NCBI RefSeq assembly: GCF_014212495.1 | Contig: NZ_JACKZC010000015.1 | Location: 1-45,214, forward strand | Direction: 5' to 3' | Length of the DNA: 45,214 bases | DNA from: Pontibacter sp. Tf4 | Lineage (GTDB): Bacteria; Bacteroidota; Bacteroidia; Cytophagales; Hymenobacteraceae | Shown: one piece after another, positions 34,098 through 40,549 of the stretch | Layout: every line of letters starts with the position of its first letter | Position numbering within the stretch: the stretch's first letter is position 1 | Notes under the pieces: generated by a model | The model's database searches: none | Seen by the model: the letters and a program-made list of their open reading frames with translations, nothing else | Told to the model about the DNA's origin: nothing | Made by a program: the position numbers and the translations under genes

Positions 34098-35027
34098 ATG
34101 AATCAAAACTATGTACTTAACCAGCTTTCAGAGCTTAATTTTACAGCAATAGACATTGAAACGGCTAATGAGAAAAGAGCCAGCATATGTTCGATTGGAT
34201 ATGCAAAAGTTCGTAAAGGCGAGATTGTAGAAACAAACCATATTCTTGTAAGACCCCAGGAATTAAGATTCTCTACTATAAATACAGATATTCATAAGAT
34301 TACAGATAAGATAGTTGCATCACAGCCTGAATTTTGTGATTTATGGCCTCATTTAAAATCAATTATTCAAGATGAGATTCTGGTAGCTCATAATGCTGAT
34401 TTTGACATTAATGCTTTAACTCAGACTCTAAACCTTTACGACTTACCACAGCCAAGTTTCAAATATCTCTGTACCCATAAACTTGCGCAAGAAGCTTTTG
34501 ATGATTTAGTCGACTATAGATTAAAAGATGTTGCAAAATACTTCGGAGTAGAATTTGAACATCATAATAGCGAAGCTGATGCTATAGTTTCAGCTATGAT
34601 AGCAATTACAGCTATTCCGCGTTTACCAAAGTCTATTTTTCATTTTAATCATCAGGAACTAACAGCTTTAATATCTAAAAGGGTCTCTTTAAATGCTCAA
34701 TCGTCTTTTGATCTTATATATCAAGATAAAAAGATAGAAAGAACACTTCTTAAACCTGACCTTGATGCAGCAGATAAAAATAGTGTATTCTATAATCAGA
34801 AGCTCGTTTTTACAGGTGATTTGAAGTCAATTAACCGAGGAGACGCTGCCAAAATTGTGAAGAGTATGGGCGCGGATATAAACACAGCAATAAGCACTAA
34901 AACAAATATTGTGGTGGTTGGCTCAAATGCGGGGCCTTCTAAAATGGCTAAAATTGAATCACTGATTTCAAGTGGTAAGGAAATTAGAATTATTTATGAA
35001 GAAGAATTTCTTACTTTGATAAGCTAA
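34098..35027 (+). CDS. DEDDh 3'-5' exonuclease fused to a C-terminal BRCT domain
   Basis: The N-terminal part (about 12-175) is an epsilon-type exonuclease: Asp19 and Glu21 in AIDIETAN, HNADFDINALTQ (middle Asp), and HHNSEADAIVSA with the catalytic His and last Asp. So all four acidic/His positions are present. The C-terminal part (about 222-309) is a BRCT domain (NQKLVFTGDLKSINRGDAAKIVKSMGA, then TNIVVVGSNAGPSKMAKIESL). Such proteins are likely DNA-processing enzymes; the exact role is unknown. Composition is distinctly AT-rich (many ATA, AAT, GAT codons) compared with every neighbour, which suggests recent gain. It has two CTATAG copies, fewer than expected for intergenic DNA but within the range of genes. 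Confidence 0.85.
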   Translation: MNQNYVLNQLSELNFTAIDIETANEKRASICSIGYAKVRKGEIVETNHILVRPQELRFSTINTDIHKITDKIVASQPEFCDLWPHLKSIIQDEILVAHNADFDINALTQTLNLYDLPQPSFKYLCTHKLAQEAFDDLVDYRLKDVAKYFGVEFEHHNSEADAIVSAMIAITAIPRLPKSIFHFNHQELTALISKRVSLNAQSSFDLIYQDKKIERTLLKPDLDAADKNSVFYNQKLVFTGDLKSINRGDAAKIVKSMGADINTAISTKTNIVVVGSNAGPSKMAKIESLISSGKEIRIIYEEEFLTLIS

Positions 35028-35058
35028 TGCAACATTAATTTAAGAGAAGTCTTCTTCC

Positions 35059-35613
35059 ATGCTCCGCGCCCTACTCCAGCAAATCCCTTACTTCACCCCG
35101 GACGACATAGCTGCGTTTGAGCCGCTCTGGAAGAAACAGGTGCACCTGAACCGCTATGATTTTTTAATACGCCAGGGGCAGGTAGAACAGGGATTGTATT
35201 TTGTGACCAGCGGCGCCCTCCGCATTTACTACCCTTTACCCGACGAAGATATTTGCGTTGGCTTTGGTTACCCGAACACACTCATGATCTCGTTTCCGAG
35301 TTTTGTGGATGGCAAGCCGTCGGCGTATTACATACAGGCACTCCGGAAAAGCGAGCTCTTGGGCATCAGCAAAACCGACCTTGTGAACCTGATGGAAGAA
35401 AGGCCGAACATTAAGCGCTTCTGGTACGAGCAACTGGAAAAGGCCCTGGTTGGTAAAATAGAGCGGGAAGTAGACCTGCTGCTTCCGGAGCCGGAACAAC
35501 GCCTGCAACGCGTTATGCAGCGCAGCCCGCATTTGTTTCAGCACATCCCCAAAAAGTACATTGCCTCGTACCTGCGCATGTCGCCCGAGACTTTGAGCCG
35601 CCTGAAAGTGTAA
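35059..35613 (+). CDS. Crp/Fnr-family transcriptional regulator
   Basis: The 184-residue protein has an N-terminal cyclic-nucleotide-type beta-roll (about 15-115; HLNRYDFLIRQGQVEQGLYFVTSGALRIYYPL), but the phosphate-binding cassette is degenerate. A short C-terminal winged helix follows (EQRLQRVMQRSPHLFQHIPKKYIASYLRMSPETLSRLKV). Its recognition helix (SPETLSRL) is normal for the Bacteroidetes branch, in which effectors are mostly unknown. It is about 30 bases after the exonuclease stop and may be transcribed with it, though its composition is like the rest of the chromosome. Confidence 0.88.
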   Translation: MLRALLQQIPYFTPDDIAAFEPLWKKQVHLNRYDFLIRQGQVEQGLYFVTSGALRIYYPLPDEDICVGFGYPNTLMISFPSFVDGKPSAYYIQALRKSELLGISKTDLVNLMEERPNIKRFWYEQLEKALVGKIEREVDLLLPEPEQRLQRVMQRSPHLFQHIPKKYIASYLRMSPETLSRLKV

Positions 35614-35653
35614 ATCTTGATTCCCGTCAAGGATTGGCAGGTGTAAGCTGCTG

Positions 35654-35661
35654 TACCTTTG
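35654..35661 (+). promoter_or_regulatory. Probable -7 element for the DinB gene
   Basis: TACCTTTG matches TAnnTTTG, 35 bases before the ATG at 35689; a TTG lies about 17 bases upstream of it. Confidence 0.5.
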
Positions 35662-35688
35662 TAGTGTACAAAATAAAACTATACCGCT

Positions 35689-36243
35689 ATGATCACATTA
35701 GAGCAACTACAGCAAACAGTCAGCAGCCAGTACCAGACTATAGTTACCGAACTATCCGGGCTGGACAACACCACACTGAACTATAAACCTGCCCCCGACA
35801 GCTGGAGCATACTGGAGTGCCTGGAGCACCTGAACCGCTACAGCCGCTATTACAATGCCGCCCTTGCCGAAGCCGTAGCCAACAACGCCGATGGAAATTA
35901 TGTACCCAGCATTACCTATAGTTGGTTAGGTAAAAAGTCGCTGGACATGGTGCGCCCCCAGAACGGCAAAAAGCACAAAACGGTAAAGCACATGAACCCC
36001 GCCAACAGCCAGCTAAGCCCAGCAACTATAGCCGAGTTTCAGAAGCACCTCCAGGACCTGCAAAATCTGTTGCAAAGCGCCCGCACAACTAACCTGAACA
36101 AAAAAGCCATTCCGGTCGAGTTTTTTAAACTGCTGAAAATGCGCATCGGCGAGACCCTGGAATTTGTAGTAATGCACCAGGAGCGCCACCTGCAGCAGGC
36201 CCTCCGGGTAAAACAGCAAGCCATAGTTAAAGCAGCAGCGTAA
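35689..36243 (+). CDS. DinB-family protein
   Basis: DinB-like proteins form a four-helix bundle with a metal site; many act as thiol-dependent transferases or have no known role. The 184-residue product shows the characteristic NYKPAPDSWSILECLEHLNRY (His in the first metal position) and the C-terminal VVMHQERHLQQALRV with the two other His. The start is fixed by the ATG at 35689, 35 bases after a -7 element. The stop codon lies in the first bases of an exact inverted repeat (36242-36267). Four of its codons around Ile/Val use ATA-GTT as part of the palindrome. Confidence 0.88.
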   Translation: MITLEQLQQTVSSQYQTIVTELSGLDNTTLNYKPAPDSWSILECLEHLNRYSRYYNAALAEAVANNADGNYVPSITYSWLGKKSLDMVRPQNGKKHKTVKHMNPANSQLSPATIAEFQKHLQDLQNLLQSARTTNLNKKAIPVEFFKLLKMRIGETLEFVVMHQERHLQQALRVKQQAIVKAAA

Positions 36244-36365
36244 TTACAGTTAGCAGTAAACAGTTATTAGTAAACAATTACAAGTGTTCAGTTAAAGTTA
36301 ACTGGTTACTGTTAACTCATTACTGTTTACTGTTTCCTGATAACTGTTTACTGCTAACTGTAATT
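36242..36365. repeat. Inverted repeat with perfect 26-bp arms at convergent gene ends
   Basis: Arms 36242-36267 and 36340-36365 are perfect reverse complements (26 bp), built from AACAGTTA / CAGTAAAC units; the middle is filled with more of the same units. The left arm starts at the DinB stop. The right arm is inside the coding region of the thioredoxin-NHL gene, encoding its last residues. Confidence 0.85.
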
Positions 36366-37762
36366 TCTTCCTTCTCTCCGGTCGTCATATCCACTTTAAA
36401 GAGTTGATGGCTGTTGGTGCTGGTTACCCATAGTTTGCCGTTCAAAAGGATCAGATCGTTGGGCTCGTGCAGGCCACTGGTTAGGGTGCGTACGCGGTTA
36501 CGACTAAGGTCGAGCACTTTTATTTTCCCGTTGTAGGTGTCGGCAATGTACACGTCGCTGTCTATAATCTCTACGCCTACGCAGTGCTGCAGCAGGGCAT
36601 CGTCTACGTGGCCGTCCACATCCCCAAAATCGAACAGCCCCTGGCCGAGCGGCGTGAGCACCATGCCGGTGTCTATGTTTACAGTCCGGATAGCGCTGGC
36701 TTCGGCATCGGCTACGTAGAGCACATTTTTATTGATGGCCAGTCCGCTGGGTTGGTTAAAAGCCGATTCCAGCCAGCAGCCATCTGCCAGGGCTTCGCGG
36801 CCCGAGCCGGCAAAGCGGTATACTTTTTCGGTTTCAAGGTCCATGCGCAGGATTTGGTGGTTGCCGGCGCTGGCAATAAACATGCTCTGCCCGTAAATAA
36901 GCAGGTCCCAGGGGCTGTTGGGGTTTACCGGTTCCTGGGCGCGTTCCTCCATAAAATAATAATCCAGCTCGCCGTTGCCGGCTATAGTTGTTACCATTTT
37001 GTGTTGCAGGTCTACCTTCCGGATGGCGTTGTTCTTGGCATCGGCTACATACAATGTATCACCCAGCAGGGCCAGGCCGTGTGGTTCGTAAAAAGTGGCA
37101 TTGCTATAGTTGCCATCCGAAAAGCCCTGTCTGCCGTTGCCAATCGTCTCCAGTATCTGCCCTTGCTGGTTTAGTTTAAGTATCCGGTTATGTCCACTGT
37201 CGGATAGGTAAATGTTACCATCCGGGTCGCTAATGAGCTTGGATGGGAAGTATAAGATAGAATTTCCGCTATGCTCCACGTGGAAATTTATCGGCTCATA
37301 GTTCAGTTCATCTTTAAACTCATCTTTCAGCCGCTGTATATAAGGCTGCACCCTGTCGTACACACCTTCGCCGGCGTGCTGCCCAACCACTCTGCCATGC
37401 GGGTCTATCAGCACTATAGTTGGCCAGGCTTTTATGCCATACTGGTCCCATAGTTTATAGTCGGCATCATTCACGACCGGGTGCTCAATCCCGAACTTCA
37501 GGATGGCCTGCTTTATCGTTTCGTTCTGTTTTTCGGCATCAAACTTAGCGGAGTGTACTCCTATCACTACCAGCACATCGTGGTACTCATCTTCCAGGCG
37601 CTTCAAATCCGGTACAATGTGCTGACAGTTTATACAGCCAAACGTCCAGAAATCTAAGAGAACAATTTTACCGCGCAGGTCTTTCAGAGTCAGTTCACGG
37701 TCGGTGTTCAGCCAGCCATGGGCAGTTTTGATTTCGGGTGCATTTACACGGCCTGTCAGCAT
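36320..37762 (-). CDS. Thioredoxin-like domain fused to NHL repeats (NHLRC2-like)
   Basis: The first 150 residues form a thioredoxin-fold domain (LDFWTFGCINCQHIVPDLKRLEDEY, with the CINC motif in place of CGPC) and AWPTIVLIDPHGR near the cis-Pro. Five to six NHL beta-propeller repeats follow (SDSGHNRILKLNQQGQI; VADAKNNAIRKVDLQHKM; VADAEASAIRTVNIDTGM). The 480-residue layout is that of NHLRC2-like proteins. It lacks a signal peptide, so it is probably cytoplasmic. Redox activity is plausible but the substrate is not known. The last 14 residues (ITVSSKQLSGNSKQ) are encoded by the inverted repeat at 36242-36365, so this tail is probably a repeat-derived extension. Confidence 0.85.
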   Translation of the reverse strand: MLTGRVNAPEIKTAHGWLNTDRELTLKDLRGKIVLLDFWTFGCINCQHIVPDLKRLEDEYHDVLVVIGVHSAKFDAEKQNETIKQAILKFGIEHPVVNDADYKLWDQYGIKAWPTIVLIDPHGRVVGQHAGEGVYDRVQPYIQRLKDEFKDELNYEPINFHVEHSGNSILYFPSKLISDPDGNIYLSDSGHNRILKLNQQGQILETIGNGRQGFSDGNYSNATFYEPHGLALLGDTLYVADAKNNAIRKVDLQHKMVTTIAGNGELDYYFMEERAQEPVNPNSPWDLLIYGQSMFIASAGNHQILRMDLETEKVYRFAGSGREALADGCWLESAFNQPSGLAINKNVLYVADAEASAIRTVNIDTGMVLTPLGQGLFDFGDVDGHVDDALLQHCVGVEIIDSDVYIADTYNGKIKVLDLSRNRVRTLTSGLHEPNDLILLNGKLWVTSTNSHQLFKVDMTTGEKEEITVSSKQLSGNSKQ

Positions 37763-37857
37763 TTTTTATTTTGGGTTAATGGTGCTATTGGTACCGGGTT
37801 GTAGTGGCAAAGGTTATTGGTTATAGTTTGATTTTAGCTATAGTTGAGGTTTTACGT

Positions 37858-38502
37858 GTCATCCCGAGTGCAGCTGAAGGATCTTATTTGTACTATAGTT
37901 TCTCCTTTGTCATGTCGAGCAAAGCCGAGACATCTTATATGTCCTATAGTTCCACTATTGTCATTTCGAACAAAGTGAGAAATCTATCTCAGCTTATAGT
38001 TGAAAGGCTATAGTTCTATAGTTAACTTTGCCTACCACTCGACACAAGCCGTTTGTTTCATAGCTACTTTCTATCCTGGGAGCTCTAAGAGCCTACAGTT
38101 TTATAGTTTGGTTGCCTCCCTCTGAGGCCGGGAGGCCCCGTCTTCGGGCATCGCGCGGTGCCAGCTTCCTGCGCTCCTAACGTCGCGCTGCCTATCGGCA
38201 CCGGAACCTGCCAAGGCGCTCAACCCAAAGACTGAGATCTTTCGATAGCGAATCTATAGCTTATTTGATTAGCTATAGTTCTGTAGCTTTTCTCGTGGTG
38301 AAAGTTCCGTAGGGACAGGTAAACCTGTCCTGCTCGTGGTCTGTAACTATGAAACTATAGTTTGAGCTATAGTTAAAGGCAGAGATTGTCCCCTTGAGGG
38401 GACTACAGGGGTGTTAAAGCAGCAACTATAAAACTATAGTTTATGAATCAAAGACTGCAAGGTTCCCCTCCTTGGATAAGGAGGGGCAGGGGTGGTTTGA
38501 CC
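37858..38502. repeat. Mosaic repeat island B, partner of island A
   Basis: Three GTCAT hairpin elements (37858, 37909, 37960), then GGGAGCTCTAAGAGCCTA, the GC-rich block (about 38120-38155), GGCGCTCAACCCAAAGACTGA, TTTTCTCGTGGT, CTGCTCGTGGTCTGTAACTAT and C-rich/G-rich modules (38389, 38463). Order and approximate spacing match island A (21875-22413). The largest copies of AACTATAGTT are here too (38353, 38432). An open frame of 69 codons from 37804 falls in the repeats and looks random. No gene was seen in 37763-38652. Confidence 0.75.
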
Positions 38503-38627
38503 ACGGCAACTATAGAACAATAGGTGAGCCAACTATAGCAACAGCCCAATCCTGTAAATCCCTGGGGTAAAAGCCCTGTTTAAAGATTCAGACAAGCACC
38601 AGCGAGCAATCACAAATTAATTTATCG

Positions 38628-38635
38628 TAAATTTG
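38628..38635 (+). promoter_or_regulatory. Probable -7 element for nuoABC
   Basis: TAAATTTG fits TAnnTTTG, 18 bases before the nuoA ATG, so the leader would be very short. No TTTG at the right distance upstream. Confidence 0.45.
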
Positions 38636-38652
38636 TCTGAACAGCAGCTACT

Positions 38653-39177
38653 ATGGCAGAGAACTATACATCAGACTTCGGAACTATCCTGCTATTTATA
38701 GTAGGAAGCGCCATTTTTGTGGTAATCGGTCTGCTTACGGCCAAGCTGCTGCGTCCTAACCGACCAAACGCCGAAAAGCTGACAACGTACGAGTCGGGGG
38801 AAGAGCCGATTGGCAACTCGTGGGTGCAGTTTAATCCGCGCTTTTACGTGGTGGCGCTTATTTTCATCATTTTTGATGTAGAGCTGGCCTTTCTGTTTCC
38901 GTGGGCAACGGTGTTTGGCCGCCGGGACCTGATAGAAGCTACAGATGGTGTATGGGGCTGGTTCGCGCTGATCGAGATGTTCATCTTTATCGGTATACTG
39001 GTGCTGGGCCTGGCGTATGCCTGGGCAAAAGGCCACCTGGACTGGATAAAACCTGCCCCGGTTATACCCAAAAGCCGCTCCAAAATACCAGCCGAACTAT
39101 ACCAGCGCGTGAACGAGCGCAACTATAGCATCAGGACAAAAGATACTTTTACAGAGGACAAAAAAGAAGAACTATAG
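38653..39177 (+). CDS. nuoA: NADH-quinone oxidoreductase subunit A
   Basis: NuoA is a small membrane subunit of complex I. The 174-residue protein has the family core: TM1 (about 10-32), [25 protein letters not shown]2 ([20 protein letters not shown]) and TM3 (about 105-125). The C-terminal extension (about 130-174, charged) is longer than in E. coli. The stop codon is inside the full palindrome AACTATAGTT (39170-39179). It is the first of three nuo genes here. Confidence 0.95.
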   Translation: MAENYTSDFGTILLFIVGSAIFVVIGLLTAKLLRPNRPNAEKLTTYESGEEPIGNSWVQFNPRFYVVALIFIIFDVELAFLFPWATVFGRRDLIEATDGVWGWFALIEMFIFIGILVLGLAYAWAKGHLDWIKPAPVIPKSRSKIPAELYQRVNERNYSIRTKDTFTEDKKEEL

Positions 39178-39219
39178 TTTATCTATTTATTACTCAATCG
39201 TCATTAATCATTAAAGCCC

Positions 39220-39753
39220 GTGGATAAAACCGGAGAAGGCGGCATTGTAATTACCAAACTGGACGACCTCCTGAACTGGGCGCGGCTTACCTCGCTGTTC
39301 CCGATGGGGTTTGGTTTGGCTTGCTGTGCCATTGAGATGATGGGCGCTTACGGCTCTAACTACGACCTGGACCGTTTCGGTATCATACCACGGGCTTCGC
39401 CACGGCAGTCGGATGTGATGATTGTGGCCGGCACGGTTACGTTTAAGATGGCCGACCGCGTACGACGCCTGTACGAGCAGATGCCCGAGCCGCGCTACGT
39501 GATTTCGATGGGAAGCTGTTCTAACTGCGGCGGCCCTTACTGGGAGCATGGCTACCATGTGGTAAAAGGTGTGGACAGAATTATACCGGTAGACGTGTAC
39601 GTCCCCGGCTGCCCGCCCCGCCCCGAAGCCCTGATCGGTGGTTTCCTGAAACTACAGGAGATCATCCGGAAAGAGACAATACGCGCACCACGAGCCGTAC
39701 AGCAAATTATGGCTGAACGAATGAATAATGAAGATGTAATGAATAATGTTTAA
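39220..39753 (+). CDS. nuoB: NADH-quinone oxidoreductase subunit B
   Basis: NuoB carries the N2 iron-sulfur cluster near the quinone site. Cluster residues are seen in [12 protein letters not shown] (the CC pair), [12 protein letters not shown] and [10 protein letters not shown]. The start is a GTG at 39220 (no ATG in a plausible place; family start [14 protein letters not shown]). The family fold ends near APRAVQQIM; the last ten residues ([10 protein letters not shown]) come from AATGAATAATG repeats, which continue past the stop. This repeat tail seems a species-specific extension. Confidence 0.95.
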   Translation: MDKTGEGGIVITKLDDLLNWARLTSLFPMGFGLACCAIEMMGAYGSNYDLDRFGIIPRASPRQSDVMIVAGTVTFKMADRVRRLYEQMPEPRYVISMGSCSNCGGPYWEHGYHVVKGVDRIIPVDVYVPGCPPRPEALIGGFLKLQEIIRKETIRAPRAVQQIMAERMNNEDVMNNV

Positions 39754-39821
39754 TGAGTAATGACTACTAGTGGGATCGAATACCACTTATTATTCATTAA
39801 TCATTACTAATTAATAATTAA
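39718..39821. repeat. AATGAATAATG inverted repeat between nuoB and nuoC
   Basis: The left part (39718-39770) contains ATGAATAATGAAGATGTAA-type units; the right part (39782-39821) has reverse-complement units (CACTTATTATTCATTAATC). The arms meet around CACTTAT/ACTAGTGG. The left part codes for the nuoB tail and the right part runs up to the nuoC start codon. Confidence 0.7.
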
Positions 39822-40415
39822 ATGACGTTTGCGGAATTACGGGATTTTATAGTTGCACAGTTTGGCGCTGAGGTTATAGTTGCCGAGAAGCCAGACAACC
39901 TGCAACCTTACCTGGTGCTGCAGCCAGAGCGCCTGGCCGAGGTATGCCTGGAGCTACACGACAATGAGCAAACGTATTTCGATTTCCTTTCCTGCCTCAC
40001 TGGTATCGACAATGGCCCCGAAGCCGGAACGATGGAAGTAGTTTACAACCTGTATTCCATTCCTTACAACCAGCATCTTACCTTAAAAGTACAGGTACCG
40101 CGCAACACTGCAGGCCAGCCAATACCAGCCGTGCCAACCGTCAGCCACATCTGGCGCACCGCCGACTGGCACGAGCGCGAGGTGTTTGACCTGATTGGCA
40201 TCTATTTTACAGACCACCCCGACATGCGCCGCATCCTCTGCGCAGCTGACTGGGAAGGTCACCCGCTCCGCAAAGACTATAAACTACAGGACTACTACCA
40301 CGGCATAAAAGTACCTTACGACAACCATAACGAGAACAGCGGTTTCCGGGGAGAGCCTGTAAAGTTAACCCAGCAGCCCGCCCCTTTTTCTGACAGGCGC
40401 GAAAAGCCGGAGTAG
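39822..40415 (+). CDS. nuoC: NADH-quinone oxidoreductase subunit C
   Basis: NuoC is the 30-kDa peripheral-arm subunit of complex I. The signature HIWRTADWHEREVFDLIGIYFTDHPDMRRILCAADWEGHPLRKDY is complete, with the N-terminal fold up to about residue 90. At 197 residues it is a stand-alone NuoC, not a NuoCD fusion. It is followed by about 130 bases with four AACTATAG/TTATAGTT copies and a serine hydrolase gene, so nuoD and later subunits are somewhere else. Confidence 0.95.
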   Translation: MTFAELRDFIVAQFGAEVIVAEKPDNLQPYLVLQPERLAEVCLELHDNEQTYFDFLSCLTGIDNGPEAGTMEVVYNLYSIPYNQHLTLKVQVPRNTAGQPIPAVPTVSHIWRTADWHEREVFDLIGIYFTDHPDMRRILCAADWEGHPLRKDYKLQDYYHGIKVPYDNHNENSGFRGEPVKLTQQPAPFSDRREKPE

Positions 40416-40549
40416 ATAACCTCACAACTATAGCACTCCACCAAACTATAGCCGGTTTATAGTTACAACTATAGCTTTGCTTATAAGGTGGCCTGGTTTT
40501 ATGGGAGAGCAAAAATCCATATATTGCTGCATCATAAAATGCTATCTTC

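Noticed and set aside
37804..38013. Plus-strand open frame of 69 codons
   Set aside because: Falls in the GTCAT hairpin repeats; sequence is fixed by the repeats and not protein-like.
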